Positions 7,622 through 16,485 are shown, counted from the first letter of the stretch. The stretch: DNA of 64,000 nt from Allofournierella sp. (GCA_020025635.1 JAHHRU010000007.1:1-64000); one strand, 5' to 3'. A program made the numbers and translations. The notes: generated by a model not told the origin, from the letters alone.

Positions 7622-8587
7622 ATGACCACAAAAGAGAGTGTTCTTGCCTGCCTGGAGCAAAACCGGGGCCGGCCCCTTTCGGGGGAGGCTCTGGCCGAAA
7701 AGCTGGGGCTTTCCCGCACGGCGGTGTGGAAGGCCATCAAGGACCTGCAAAAGCAGGGCCACGCCATCTGCCCCGCACAAGGCCGGGGCTATATTTTGCA
7801 GCCGGAAAGCAATGTGCTCAGCGAACAGGGCATCCGCCGCTGGCTCAAAACCGACGTTCCGCCCATGATCGTGGCGCAGGAGATCACTTCCACCAACACC
7901 ACCGCCCGGGAGCTGGCCGCAAAGGGGGCCGCCCACGGAACGCTGGTGATCGCCGACCGGCAGACCGGCGGCCGGGGCCGGCGGGGCCGCAGCTTTGCTT
8001 CCCCGGCGGGCACCGGGCTTTACCTTTCCATGATCGTGCGCAGCCAGCTGCCCATGGAGCAGGTGGTGCTGGTCACCAGCGCGGCGGCGGTTGCCGTTTG
8101 CCGTGCGGTGGAAGAGGTCACCGGCAAGCAGCTTTCCATCAAGTGGGTGAACGACCTTTTTTACGGCGGTAAAAAGTGCTGCGGCATTCTGACCGAAGCC
8201 GCCGCCGATATGGAATCGGGGGGCCTGGACCATCTGGTGGTGGGCATCGGCCTCAACCTTCTGCCCCCAAAGGACGGCTGGCCCCAGGAGCTGCGGGAAA
8301 TTGCCGGCTCCATTTTTGAACAGGGCGAGCCGGTGGACCGGTGCCGCCTGGCCGCCGCCATCATTGAAAAGCTGCTGGAAGCCTGCGCCCTTCTGCCGGA
8401 TACCGGCTTCATGCAGGAATACCGCCGCCGAAACCTGGTGCCCGGGCGGGATATCTACATTGTGCAGAACGGCAGCCGCCGCCCGGCCCACGCCCAGGCC
8501 ATCACCAACGACGGCCACCTGCTGGTGCGCCTTGCGGACGGCACCCCGGAGGAGCTTTCCTTCGGCGAGGTGAGCATCCGTTTTTGA
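7622..8587 (+). CDS. birA: Bifunctional biotin operon repressor / biotin-protein ligase BirA
   Basis: A 321-residue protein. Residues 1-60 form a winged helix (LAEKLGLSRTAVWKAIKDLQKQGH). The central ligase domain carries the biotinyl-AMP loop GGRGRRGR (116-123) and KWVNDL, and a C-terminal SH3-like domain follows. It activates biotin to biotinyl-AMP, transfers it to carboxylase carrier lysines, and represses biotin genes when holo-bound. Start 7622 is chosen because GAGGTG precedes it; an ATG at 7598 lacks a ribosome site. Autoregulation via the operator at 7537-7568 is inferred. bioY follows after 27 bases. Confidence 0.93.
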   Translation: MTTKESVLACLEQNRGRPLSGEALAEKLGLSRTAVWKAIKDLQKQGHAICPAQGRGYILQPESNVLSEQGIRRWLKTDVPPMIVAQEITSTNTTARELAAKGAAHGTLVIADRQTGGRGRRGRSFASPAGTGLYLSMIVRSQLPMEQVVLVTSAAAVAVCRAVEEVTGKQLSIKWVNDLFYGGKKCCGILTEAAADMESGGLDHLVVGIGLNLLPPKDGWPQELREIAGSIFEQGEPVDRCRLAAAIIEKLLEACALLPDTGFMQEYRRRNLVPGRDIYIVQNGSRRPAHAQAITNDGHLLVRLADGTPEELSFGEVSIRF

Positions 8588-8614
8588 TTTTTGCAGAATG
8601 CGGGAGGTATTTTT

Positions 8615-9157
8615 ATGAAAAACAGAACATCCCTTCGGCCGATGGTGCTCACCGCCTTTTTTGCGGCCCTGACCGCCGTGCTGGCCCAGATCCAGCTGCC
8701 CATTGGGCCGGTGCCCTTCAATCTGGCGGTTTTGGGGGCCTTTCTGGCCGGCATGCTGCTGCCGCCCCTTTGGTCGGCGGCGGCCATGGGGGTATATCTT
8801 GCGCTGGGTGCCTGCGGCATCCCGGTGTTTGCCGGGTTCCAGGGCGGGCCTGCCGCTCTGCTTGGCAAAACCGGCGGCTATGCGGCGGGGTATCTGTTCA
8901 TTGCCGGGTTCACCGCCCTTGCGGTGAAGCATTCGGGCCGCATCCCCTTTGTTCTGGCCGGCATGGCGGCGGGGCTTTTCGTCTGCTATGCACTGGGCAC
9001 CGTCTGGTTCATCACCGTTACCGGGGCAGATGTTTTGTCGGCTTTGGGCTGGTGCGTGTTCCCCTTTATCCTGCCGGATGCCGGCAAAGCCTGCGCCGCC
9101 CTTTTGCTGGGCCGGGCGGTGAATGCCCGGCTGGCAAAGGCCGGTGCCCTTGGTTAA
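8615..9157 (+). CDS. bioY: Biotin transporter substrate-binding subunit BioY
   Basis: A 180-residue hydrophobic protein with about six membrane helices. The signature LPIGPVPFNLAVLGAFLAGMLLPP and the GIPVFAGFQGGPAALLGKTGGYAAGY stretch are typical of BioY, the S component of ECF biotin transporters. GGGAGGT precedes the start. It lies directly after birA under the biotin operator. No ECF energising subunits are nearby, so it would rely on a shared module elsewhere. No biotin synthesis genes are present in the window. Confidence 0.93.
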   Translation: MKNRTSLRPMVLTAFFAALTAVLAQIQLPIGPVPFNLAVLGAFLAGMLLPPLWSAAAMGVYLALGACGIPVFAGFQGGPAALLGKTGGYAAGYLFIAGFTALAVKHSGRIPFVLAGMAAGLFVCYALGTVWFITVTGADVLSALGWCVFPFILPDAGKACAALLLGRAVNARLAKAGALG

Positions 9158-9184
9158 AGCCGCCGGTGAATGTTTTTAAACAGC

Positions 9185-9231
9185 AAACGGGCCTTCCTGT
9201 GGAAAACTCCGCCGGGAAGGCCCGTTTTTTG
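9185..9231 (+). terminator. Terminator of birA-bioY
   Basis: AAACGGGCCTTCC pairs with GGAAGGCCCGTTT, followed by six Ts. Confidence 0.85.
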
Positions 9232-9263
9232 TATTTTATTTATGTTTTTTACAGTTTGTATAA

Positions 9264-9770
9264 TCAGTCATCCTGCCGGCCGCCGTTTTTTTCCGGCCTG
9301 AGATGGCCCAGCCATACAAACAGCACAAGGCCCAGCGGCAGTGCCCACACGGCCAGGGTGTGCATCAAATTATAATTGAAGAAGCCGGGGCCTGTTACCA
9401 CAATGGCGGTGGGGCCGTCGGCCCCGCCGATCACATTGGCCACCGTGCCCATGCCCAGATCATACAGCAAAAAGGCGGCCGCCGCCAGGGCCAGCGCCAA
9501 AAACACCCAGCGCCAGGGGCTTTTGCGGTAGGTAAAATCGGCCATTTCCCGGTTGATGCCCTGGGCCACCTGCCGGGGCGTGCCCATATCCTGCATGATG
9601 GCCTCATAGCTTTCGCCCGCTTCGTGGCGCAGGATGATGCCGGTGGTTACATCCTGCATCACCTTGGCACGGGTCTTAAGAGGCAGTGCCAGCCGCAGCT
9701 CGATGCCGTTCACATACCGCTTGATCTGCGGCATAAGATCGATGGTTTTGCCGTTCATTTCAAATTTCAT
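9264..9770 (-). CDS. HAAS-domain (DUF1700-like) membrane protein
   Basis: A 168-residue protein. An N-terminal helical segment (about 10-80; IELRLALPLKTRAKVMQD, IMQDMGTPRQVAQGIN) resembles the HAAS domain found in partners of PadR regulators. Two hydrophobic segments (about 85-105 and 135-155) follow. Start 9770 has AAAGGAG upstream and overlaps the PadR gene by 11 bases, indicating translational coupling. Such proteins are thought to modulate envelope functions under PadR control; the actual role is unknown. Confidence 0.7.
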   Translation of the reverse strand: MKFEMNGKTIDLMPQIKRYVNGIELRLALPLKTRAKVMQDVTTGIILRHEAGESYEAIMQDMGTPRQVAQGINREMADFTYRKSPWRWVFLALALAAAAFLLYDLGMGTVANVIGGADGPTAIVVTGPGFFNYNLMHTLAVWALPLGLVLFVWLGHLRPEKNGGRQDD

Positions 9771-10125
9771 CTGTTTGCTCCTTTCCGTCCAGCACAAAAG
9801 CCACATCCTGCTGGAACTGCTGCCAGGCCTTTTTCTGCTCTTTGAGCAGCGAAAGTCCCGCCGGTGTGATGGTATACACTTTTTTGGGCACCGCCCGGCT
9901 GGGCCCTGCCTGCCAGTCGGATTTCAGCATCCCTTCCTCTTCCAGCCGGTACAGGATGGGGTAAAGGGTGCCCTCCTTTACCTGCAGGGTGCCGCCTGGT
10001 GCCTGCCCCAGGCGGGTGAGCAGCTCGTAGCCGTAGCCCGGCTCTTTTGCCAAAAGCTCCAGCACCAGCATTTCCATCACGCCCTTTTTGATCTGCCGGG
10101 CAAATCGTTCCTGATTTTCCCCCAT
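9760..10125 (-). CDS. PadR family transcriptional regulator
   Basis: A 121-residue winged-helix protein. The PadR core is visible: GVMEMLVLELLAKEPGYGYEL, then LQVKEGTLYPILYRLEEEGML and the wing VYTITPAGLSLLKE. It is followed by a C-terminal helix for dimerisation. It overlaps the downstream HAAS gene by 11 bases. A perfect 11-bp inverted repeat (10144-10170) lies on the promoter, so the gene probably represses itself. Confidence 0.88.
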   Translation of the reverse strand: MGENQERFARQIKKGVMEMLVLELLAKEPGYGYELLTRLGQAPGGTLQVKEGTLYPILYRLEEEGMLKSDWQAGPSRAVPKKVYTITPAGLSLLKEQKKAWQQFQQDVAFVLDGKEQTDEI

Positions 10126-10143
10126 GGGTTAGCCTTCCTTTCC

Positions 10144-10197
10144 TTAGTATTTAGTTTTCCTAAATACTAATATACGCAGAACCCCTGCCTTTGTCAA
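10144..10197 (-). promoter_or_regulatory. Promoter and PadR operator
   Basis: On the minus strand TTGACA (10197-10192) and TATATT (10174-10169) are 17 bases apart. The inverted repeat TTAGTATTTAG / CTAAATACTAA (10144-10154 and 10160-10170, five-base spacer) is perfect and overlaps the -10 box and start region. This is the expected position of a repressor site for the adjacent PadR protein. Confidence 0.75.
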
Positions 10198-10279
10198 GAG
10201 AAAAAAGCAAAATCGGCACAGCGTTTTTCCCGCGGGGGCTTTTTTCAAAAAACGGCCTGGTTTTTTCCTTTGCTTTTTA

Positions 10280-10309
10280 ATGACAGCCGCCCTTTCAAAG
10301 GGTTATAAT
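10280..10309 (+). promoter_or_regulatory. Promoter of cutC
   Basis: ATGACA (10280-10285) and TATAAT (10304-10309) with an 18-base spacer. Confidence 0.55.
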
Positions 10310-10375
10310 AGCGGTAACAGAAAAGCAAAGAAGCAGTCCCCTTTTTATTTTCACAACAGAAAGAAGGAACCAGCC

Positions 10376-11125
10376 ATGAACAAGGTTTTGGAGGTTTGCA
10401 TCGATTCCCTTGGCTCGGCCCGGGCCGCCATTGCCGGCGGCGCCGACCGGCTGGAGCTTTGCTCGGCCCTCACAGTGGGCGGGCTCACCCCTTACGGCGA
10501 GCTGCTGCGCCAGATCCGCCGGGAAAGCAGCATTCCCATCCGGGCCATGATCCGCCCCCGGTACGGGGATTTTCTTTACACAGAAGATGAACTGGAAATG
10601 ATGGTGATGCAGATCGAACACTTAAAGCAGCTGGGGGCCGACGGCTTTGTTTTCGGCTGCCTTACCCCCCAGGGCGCTCTGGATACGGCCGCCATGCAGC
10701 GGCTGATGGATGCCGCCGGAAGCTGCCCTGTGACCCTGCACCGGGCCATTGACGTTTCCAAGGACCTGCTGGACACCTACCGGGATGCGGCAAAGCTGGG
10801 CATCGACACGGTGCTCACCAGCGGCGGTGCGGTAAACTGCCTGGCCGGCAGCGAAACCATCGGCCGGCTGCTGGAAATAAACGCCGCCGGGGGCGGCCCC
10901 GCCGTGCTCATCGGTGCCGGGGTGAACGCCGGGGTCATCACACAGCTGCGGGCCCGGTTCCCCGCCGCCTGCTGTTTTCACCTGAGCGGCAAGCGGGAGG
11001 TGGAAAGCGGGATGCTTTTCCGCCGGCAGGAGGTGCCCATGGGCCTGCCGGGCCTGGACGAATGGCACATCCAGCAGGCGGACCCGGAAAACATCAGGGC
11101 CGCCCGGGCCGCTCTGGACGGGTGA
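10376..11125 (+). CDS. cutC: CutC family protein
   Basis: A 249-residue TIM-barrel protein. LEVCIDSLGSARAAIAGGADRLELCSAL, GGLTPYGELL, then MIRPRYGDFLYTEDE and VTLHRAIDVSKD are the conserved CutC segments. The family was linked to copper tolerance in E. coli, but the enzymatic role is unsettled. Start 10376 is chosen for AAGAAGGA upstream, rather than an in-frame ATG 32 codons earlier that has no ribosome site and would include the promoter. Monocistronic with its own terminator. Confidence 0.9.
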   Translation: MNKVLEVCIDSLGSARAAIAGGADRLELCSALTVGGLTPYGELLRQIRRESSIPIRAMIRPRYGDFLYTEDELEMMVMQIEHLKQLGADGFVFGCLTPQGALDTAAMQRLMDAAGSCPVTLHRAIDVSKDLLDTYRDAAKLGIDTVLTSGGAVNCLAGSETIGRLLEINAAGGGPAVLIGAGVNAGVITQLRARFPAACCFHLSGKREVESGMLFRRQEVPMGLPGLDEWHIQQADPENIRAARAALDG

Positions 11126-11153
11126 GCGCTCCCTTTTTCGCTCTTATACAAAC

Positions 11154-11194
11154 AAAGCAGCGCCCGGACAGGTTTTGCCCGGGCGCTGCTTTTC
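11154..11194 (+). terminator. Terminator of cutC
   Basis: AAGCAGCGCCCGG pairs with CCGGGCGCTGCTT, followed by a T-run. Confidence 0.85.
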
Positions 11195-11280
11195 TATTTG
11201 GTTTATCGGTCAGCCAATGTTTTATATATGATTTTTCGGGCCGCATTTTTTCGGGCCGCAGCCGGGGCATTTTGGAAAAA

Positions 11281-11916
11281 TCACCCCTCGGTGAATGTCA
11301 CCTTCACGCCCCGCTTTTCAAGCTCATCCCAAAACTCCTGCTCGTTTTCGATGGCAAGGAAAAACGAAAAGCTGGCCATATCGCCGAACTGGCCGTCTGT
11401 GAAGCTGTAACCGATGCGGTCCTGCTGCATGTTGATGTATTCCACCCGCTCGGTGCGGCCCACCACCGTGACCAGCCTGCTTTTTTGGTTCAGCTCCACA
11501 TGATGGATGTTTTCATAGGCGATCTGGTCCACCATGGTGTTGAGCCGCCATTTGCGGTTGAATTTTTCATGGTAGCCGAACTGGATGCCCGAGCGGTTGG
11601 TGAGAAGGAACATCATCTGCATGCCGGTGTAGGGCTTGCCCAGGATCCGCTTTGCCTGGCTTTGGGTCACATAGGCAAAAATGAAGGGCAGCACCGCCAG
11701 GATAAAGCCCGCCAAGACCAGCAGCACCCGTGCGTCCAGAGAAGGCACGGTGGGGTCTGCCGCCTGAATGCACATCACCACAATGGCCGCCACGCCGATG
11801 AGGATAAAAAACCAGCTGAGCAGGCACAGGTATTTCCAGGGCTTCTTTTGGCTGTACCAGTTTTTTGCAAGGCGGTAAAACTGCTTGCGGTTTACTTTAT
11901 AAAACTTTTCTTCCAT
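11281..11916 (-). CDS. Hypothetical protein with two membrane segments
   Basis: A 211-residue protein of no recognised family. It has a basic N-terminus (about 1-27), two hydrophobic segments (about 29-52 and 65-85) and a C-terminal soluble domain with several beta-strand-like stretches (IHHVELNQKSRLVTVVG) ending acidic. The layout resembles YcxB-like or PH-like membrane proteins, but this is weak. Start 11916 is preceded by AGAGGAT. A longer frame extends to 12228 but has no ribosome site and crosses a promoter and the purC terminator. Confidence 0.6.
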   Translation of the reverse strand: MEEKFYKVNRKQFYRLAKNWYSQKKPWKYLCLLSWFFILIGVAAIVVMCIQAADPTVPSLDARVLLVLAGFILAVLPFIFAYVTQSQAKRILGKPYTGMQMMFLLTNRSGIQFGYHEKFNRKWRLNTMVDQIAYENIHHVELNQKSRLVTVVGRTERVEYINMQQDRIGYSFTDGQFGDMASFSFFLAIENEQEFWDELEKRGVKVTFTEG

Positions 11917-12058
11917 GGGGGTGATCCTCTTTTGCATTGTACCGGCGGCGGCTTTCTGCCGGGGATTTGTGGCCTTGCCCGCCCTTTTGCGGCCCTGCGG
12001 CCCTTTCAGGCTTTTTCGCAGAAGGGGCGGCGCTTTGGGCGGAAACGATTTCAGCTTT

Positions 12059-12087
12059 AATTTACCATAAACTGGCAGATTTTTCAA
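12059..12087 (-). promoter_or_regulatory. Promoter of the 11281-11916 gene
   Basis: On the minus strand TTGAAA (12087-12082) and TAAATT (12064-12059) with a 17-base spacer. Confidence 0.5.
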
Positions 12088-12183
12088 TATGGCCGGCGGC
12101 CCTGCGGGCCGGTTTTGACCCTTCTTTTTTGTGAAATTTTCAAAAGCACCCGGCCCGGTGCCCCTTTGCCCCAAAAACAAAAA

Positions 12184-12222
12184 CCGGCGGCACCCTTTCC
12201 AAAAGCGGGTGCCGCCGGTGTG
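12184..12222 (-). terminator. Terminator of purC
   Basis: A perfect 12-bp stem (CCGGCGGCACCC with GGGTGCCGCCGG), followed on the minus strand by a T-rich run. Confidence 0.85.
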
Positions 12223-12238
12223 TTTCATTTTAAAGAAA

Positions 12239-12919
12239 TCAGCCCAGGATCAGCTTGTTCAGGGTAACGGGGTCAACGATGGCACCGTCCTTGTAAACAC
12301 GCATGTTGCCGGAAGCGATCTCGTCGATCAGGATGACTTCGCCGTTGTTGTAGCCGAACTCAAACTTGATGTCGTACAGATCCAGGCCCTTCTTGGCCAG
12401 CTCGTCTGCAACCAGGCGGGTGATGGTGAGGGTCTGCTCCTTCATGGAGTCATACATCTCGCCGCTCATCACGTTCAGAGCAACCAGAGCGTCCTTGGTC
12501 ACCAGGGGATCGCCCTTCTCGTCATTCTTGAAGGTGGTCTCTACATAGCCGCCTTCCAGACGGGTGCCATCCTCAATATAATCGCCGTAGCGGCGGATAA
12601 AGCTGCCGGTTGCAACCAGGCGGCAGATGACCTCAAGGCCATGGCCGAACACGGTGGCAGGCAGAACTTCCATGGTGGCGTTGTCCAGATCGGCAGACAC
12701 ATAGTGGGTCTTGATGCCGGCCTTCTTCAGCAGCTCAAAGAACATCACAGAGGTTTCCAGATTGGCGCGGCCGATACCGTCGATGGTCAGGCCCACTGCG
12801 TTCTCACCCGGATCGAACACACCGTCTTTGCCGGTGCAGTCATCCTTGAATTTCAGCAGTACGTTGCCGTTCTCCAGCTGATAAACGTCCTTGGTCTTAC
12901 CCTTATAAATCAGTTCCAT
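12239..12919 (-). CDS. purC: Phosphoribosylaminoimidazole-succinocarboxamide synthase
   Basis: A 226-residue SAICAR synthase. YKGKTKDVY is the ATP-binding loop. EVICRLVATGSFIRRYG, LYDIKFEFG and LIDEIASGNMRVY are conserved PurC segments. It joins CAIR and aspartate with ATP in purine synthesis. Start 12919 is supported by AAAGGATG upstream and by homology; the open frame upstream to 13063 lacks a ribosome site. It stands alone, away from other pur genes. No purine riboswitch is apparent in its leader. Confidence 0.95.
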   Translation of the reverse strand: MELIYKGKTKDVYQLENGNVLLKFKDDCTGKDGVFDPGENAVGLTIDGIGRANLETSVMFFELLKKAGIKTHYVSADLDNATMEVLPATVFGHGLEVICRLVATGSFIRRYGDYIEDGTRLEGGYVETTFKNDEKGDPLVTKDALVALNVMSGEMYDSMKEQTLTITRLVADELAKKGLDLYDIKFEFGYNNGEVILIDEIASGNMRVYKDGAIVDPVTLNKLILG

Positions 12920-12982
12920 TTTGAACCCATCCTTTCTGTAAAACAAGAACAGCCGTGCTGACTGTTCAAAAACGACACATAA

Positions 12983-13011
12983 AATGTACAGCAAAAAACC
13001 CGTAAATGCAA
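12983..13011 (-). promoter_or_regulatory. Promoter of purC
   Basis: On the minus strand TTGCAT (13011-13006) and TACATT (12988-12983) with a 17-base spacer. Confidence 0.55.
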
Positions 13012-13315
13012 TAACTTTTTGAAAAGAAGAAAAGAATCCCGCATTTTGCGCAATCCCCACCAAAAGTGAAGAATGTTTTTTGTATAAAACAGAGGTGATT
13101 TTCGGCTCATTTTACAGCCAAAAGTAGTACTTCTGACGAATTTTTTCCAACTTTCATCCAGTTCCTCTCTTTTATGCCCAAACTCTGCTTTGGGCCCTTT
13201 GGGGGCCGCTTTCCGCAAAAAAGCCGGGCTGGAAGCGGCGGGTATTTTAAAAGGAAAAGGGGGTTTCCGCCACTTCTTTCTTTGTCTTTTCGGCTTTTTC
13301 AAACCGGCCGCCCTT

Positions 13316-13358
13316 TTGCCAAAAAGCCCGGCCTGCAAAAAAAGGCAGACCGGGCCGG
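13316..13358 (-). terminator. Terminator of the isomerase/kinase operon
   Basis: GCCCGGCCTGC and GCAGACCGGGC form a stem with one bulge around an A7 loop; the minus strand continues with a T-run. Confidence 0.65.
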
Positions 13359-13365
13359 TTTTCAT

Positions 13366-14841
13366 TCAGGCGAAGGGATTTTCGCCGGGATACGGCAGGT
13401 TTTTGGGCCGGTTGTAGGAAATATCCTCGATGCCCAGATACTTGAACAGTTCGAACAAGGCCCCGCCCCAATGGCCAAACGCCACCGCGCCGTGATGGGG
13501 GAAGCGCTTTTCAATGAGCACATGGCGGTAGAACCGGTCCATTTCCGGGATGGCGAACGCACCGATGGAGCCAAAGCTCTCACAATCCACATCCAGCACC
13601 GCACCCTGGGCCACATAGGCCTTCAGGCGGGTATCGGCGGTGCTCTGCAGGCGGAAGAAGGTGATGTCGCCGGCCTTCAGGTTGCCTTCCATGGTGCCCC
13701 GGGTGATGTCCGGCTCGGGCAGGTCCGGCTCCAGGTCCCGCTTCATGATGAGCTGGTAGCCCATGTGGGGGTCTTTCAGCAGCTGGCTGCTGGTGTTGCC
13801 GCAGTGGAAGCCCATAAAGGTTTCGGAAAGCCGCGCGTCATACCGGCCCCGGATGGCCTTTTCATAGATGGATGCGGGCACCGTGTTGTTGATATCCAGC
13901 AGCGTGGTGACCTTTTCGGACACACACAGCCCGATGTACTCGCTGAGCGCGCCGTAAATATCCACCTCGCAGCTCACCGGGATGCCCCGGGCCGCCAGCC
14001 GGCTGTTCACATAGCAGGGCACGAACCCGAACTCGGTTTGAAAGGCGGGCCAGCATTTGTTGGCAAACGCCACATACCGGCGGGCGCCCTTGTGGGCCTC
14101 GGCCCAGTCCAGCAGGGTCAGCTCATACTGGGCAAGGCGGGGCAGCACCCCGGCATAAGGGTTGTCCAGGCCCAGCTCCGCATTCATTTCGGCCATCACG
14201 CCGGGGATGCGGGCATCCTGTTTGTGCCGGTTGTAGGCGGCCAAAAGATCCAGCTCGCTGTTTTCTTCCACCGCCACGCCCAGGTCATACAGGGGCTTGA
14301 TGGGGCCGTTGCAGGCAAGGAAATCATCCGGCCGGGGGCCGAAGGTGATGACCTTGAGCCCTTTCAGGCCCAGCACCGCCCGGGCCACCGGCAGAAACTG
14401 CCGGATCTTTTCGGCCACCTCGGGGGCGGTGCCCACCGGGTATTCCGGGATGTAGGCCCTTTTGCCCCGCAGCCCCAGGTTGTAAGAGCAGTTGAGCATG
14501 CCGCAGAAGGCATCGCCCCGGCCATCGTGCAGATCACCGTCCCCCTCGGCGGCGGCCACATACATGATGGGGCCGTCGAACCATTCGGCAAGAAGGGTCT
14601 CGGGGGTCTCGGGGCCGAAATTGCCCAGGAAAACCACCAGCGCGTTCACGCCGGCATTTTTTACGTCCTCCACCGCCTTTTGGGCATCCAGTTCGGTTTC
14701 CACCGTTACCGGGCACTCATACAGCCCTTTGCCGTATGCTTCGCACACCGCATCACGGCGGCGCTCGGAAAGGCTTCTGGGAAAACAGCTGCGGCTCACG
14801 GCAATGACACCCGGGCGCACTGTTGGAATATTGCTGAACAT
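13366..14841 (-). CDS. L-fucose/L-arabinose isomerase family protein
   Basis: A 491-residue sugar isomerase of the FucI/AraA-like group (COG2407). EGDGDLHDGRGDAFCGM, CEVDIYGALSEYIG, LLDINNT and GFHCGNTSS are recognisable family segments with candidate Mn-ligands (E, D, H). It is shorter than classical FucI (about 590). It would convert an aldopentose or 6-deoxyhexose to the ketose. The next gene upstream is a xylulokinase-type kinase 18 bases away, so the product may be a ketopentose such as xylulose. The exact sugar is inference. Confidence 0.75.
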   Translation of the reverse strand: MFSNIPTVRPGVIAVSRSCFPRSLSERRRDAVCEAYGKGLYECPVTVETELDAQKAVEDVKNAGVNALVVFLGNFGPETPETLLAEWFDGPIMYVAAAEGDGDLHDGRGDAFCGMLNCSYNLGLRGKRAYIPEYPVGTAPEVAEKIRQFLPVARAVLGLKGLKVITFGPRPDDFLACNGPIKPLYDLGVAVEENSELDLLAAYNRHKQDARIPGVMAEMNAELGLDNPYAGVLPRLAQYELTLLDWAEAHKGARRYVAFANKCWPAFQTEFGFVPCYVNSRLAARGIPVSCEVDIYGALSEYIGLCVSEKVTTLLDINNTVPASIYEKAIRGRYDARLSETFMGFHCGNTSSQLLKDPHMGYQLIMKRDLEPDLPEPDITRGTMEGNLKAGDITFFRLQSTADTRLKAYVAQGAVLDVDCESFGSIGAFAIPEMDRFYRHVLIEKRFPHHGAVAFGHWGGALFELFKYLGIEDISYNRPKNLPYPGENPFA

Positions 14842-14859
14842 GAAAATTTCCTCCTGTTT

Positions 14860-16350
14860 TTATTCTTCATTTGTGTCCCGCAGGGCTGCAAACAGCGGCT
14901 TGCAGGCGGGATAGATTCGTTTGAACTGCCGGTAGCGCCGGTCATACCGGGCGGTGAGCGCGGGGTCCGGCTCAACGGTGCTTTCCACCTGCACCAGGGC
15001 ATCGCAGGCCTCGGCCACCGAACCGAACCGGCCGCAGGCGGTCATGGCCAAAAGGGCCGCGCCGTAGCCCGGGCCCTCGGCGGTGCGCACCGTGTCCAGC
15101 GGGATGCCCAGAACATTTGCAAGGATGGTCTGCCACAGCATCGAGCGGGAACCGCCGCCGCAGATGCCGGACCGGGGGATGGAAATGCCCAGCGCCTTTG
15201 CCTGCTCGAAGGAATCCCGAATGGCGAAGGCCACCCCTTCCAGCACCGCCTGGGTCATGTCCTGGCGGGTGGTGTCCATGCTCATGCCCACAAAGGTGCC
15301 CCGGGCGTTGGTGTCGTTGATGGGGCTGCGCTCCCCCATCAGATAGGGCAGGAAAAACACCCGGTTGCGCCCCAGGGCCTCTTTGGGGATGCGGGCCTGC
15401 TCTTTTGCGTGGTCCGGCTGCTCCAGAATGGCGCTCTGCCACCACTGGCAGCAGCTGGCGGCGCTGAGCATGCAGCCCATCAGGTGCCAGCCGCCGTCGG
15501 CATGGGCAAAGGCGTGCAGCCCGTAAGAGGGGTCGGCCGCAAATTTTTCCGAGGAGATAAAGATGGTGCCGGAGGTCCCCAGCGAAATGTTGCACCGGCC
15601 CCGGCCCACCGTTCCGGTGCCCACGGCGGCAGCGGCATTGTCGCCCGCACCGGCGCACACGATCACCCCGTCGGGCAGGCCCATGGCCCGGGCAGCCGCC
15701 GGCACAACGGTGCCCACCGGCTGGGCGCTTTCGTAAAGCTTGGGCAGCTGCTCTTTTTGAACGCCGCAAAGCTCCAGCATTTCCCGGCTCCAGCAGCGGT
15801 GCGCAACATCCAGCAAAAGGGTGCCGGAAGCATCGGAATAATCGGTTGCATGGCAGCCGGTGAGCCGGTAGACCAGATAATCCTTGGGCAGCATGATTTT
15901 ATGGATCCGGGCAAAATTTTCCGGTTCATACCGGCGCATCCACAAAAGCTTTGGGGCGGTGAAGCCCGCAAACGCAATGTTGCCGGTGAGCCGGCACAGC
16001 TCGGCCCGGCCCGGCTCCTCGTTCAGCCGGGCCACCTCCTGCTCGGTGCGGCTGTCGTTCCAGAGAATGGCCGGGCGGATGATCTTGTCCTCCCGGTCCA
16101 GCACGACCAGACCGTGCATCTGGCCGCCCACGCCAAGCCCTTGCACGGCGGCGGCGTCCCGGCCTTCCAAAAGTTCCTTTACCCCGGCAATGCAGGCCTC
16201 GTACCAAAGCTGAGGGTCCTGCTCACTGTGGCCCGGCTGCGGCATGGAAAGCGGATAGCTTTTGGAAACGGTGTGAAGGACCCGGCCGTCCTCATCTGCC
16301 AAAAGCAGCTTGCAGGCCGAAGTGCCCAGGTCCACCCCGATATACAGCAT
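14860..16350 (-). CDS. xylB: Xylulokinase-like FGGY family carbohydrate kinase
   Basis: A 496-residue FGGY kinase. GVDLGTSACKLLLAD is the N-terminal phosphate loop, GLGVGGQMHGLVVLD and ILWNDSRTEQE are XylB-like substrate residues, NISLGTSGTIF is the second ATPase motif and GICGGGSRSMLWQTILANVLG the adenosine motif. It phosphorylates a ketose, most likely D-xylulose. AAGGAGCG precedes the start. It leads a two-gene operon with the FucI-family isomerase and has a promoter divergent from the SpoU gene. No transporter lies next to the pair. Confidence 0.85.
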   Translation of the reverse strand: MLYIGVDLGTSACKLLLADEDGRVLHTVSKSYPLSMPQPGHSEQDPQLWYEACIAGVKELLEGRDAAAVQGLGVGGQMHGLVVLDREDKIIRPAILWNDSRTEQEVARLNEEPGRAELCRLTGNIAFAGFTAPKLLWMRRYEPENFARIHKIMLPKDYLVYRLTGCHATDYSDASGTLLLDVAHRCWSREMLELCGVQKEQLPKLYESAQPVGTVVPAAARAMGLPDGVIVCAGAGDNAAAAVGTGTVGRGRCNISLGTSGTIFISSEKFAADPSYGLHAFAHADGGWHLMGCMLSAASCCQWWQSAILEQPDHAKEQARIPKEALGRNRVFFLPYLMGERSPINDTNARGTFVGMSMDTTRQDMTQAVLEGVAFAIRDSFEQAKALGISIPRSGICGGGSRSMLWQTILANVLGIPLDTVRTAEGPGYGAALLAMTACGRFGSVAEACDALVQVESTVEPDPALTARYDRRYRQFKRIYPACKPLFAALRDTNEE

Positions 16351-16436
16351 TGAAATCGCTCCTTTTTATTTTTTGCGGGCACCGGCAGCGGCGCCCGTTT
16401 TTTGTTCAGGTTTCACGTTTTTTTTGCATCATTCCA

Positions 16437-16465
16437 ATAATATTCCATTCAAGCTAACCTGTCAA
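16437..16465 (-). promoter_or_regulatory. Promoter of the xylulokinase operon
   Basis: On the minus strand TTGACA (16465-16460) and TATTAT (16442-16437) with a 17-base spacer. Confidence 0.75.
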
Positions 16466-16485
16466 CGCAAATTTTTCACCTTTGA

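Larger units (their letters stand above)
11917..12238. other. Intergenic stretch before purC
   Basis: This 322-base gap holds the promoter of the 11281-11916 gene (12059-12087) and the terminator of purC (12184-12222). The rest is GC-rich with no gene that I can support. Confidence 0.5.
12920..13365. other. Long intergenic region between purC and the FucI-family gene
   Basis: This 446-base gap holds the purC promoter near 12983-13011, a small GAACAG/CTGTTC hairpin just upstream of the purC ribosome site (12953-12968 region), and the terminator of the isomerase gene (13316-13358). The middle (about 13030-13310) is mixed AT-rich and GC-rich sequence in which I see no gene. Confidence 0.5.

Noticed and set aside
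12920..13365. Purine riboswitch upstream of purC
   Set aside because: The conserved core of the purine aptamer is not visible in the leader; only a small hairpin is present.
13174..16353. A 1059-codon open frame on the plus strand
   Set aside because: It lies opposite the FucI-family and xylulokinase genes, which have clear motifs and ribosome sites. High GC produces long antisense frames.
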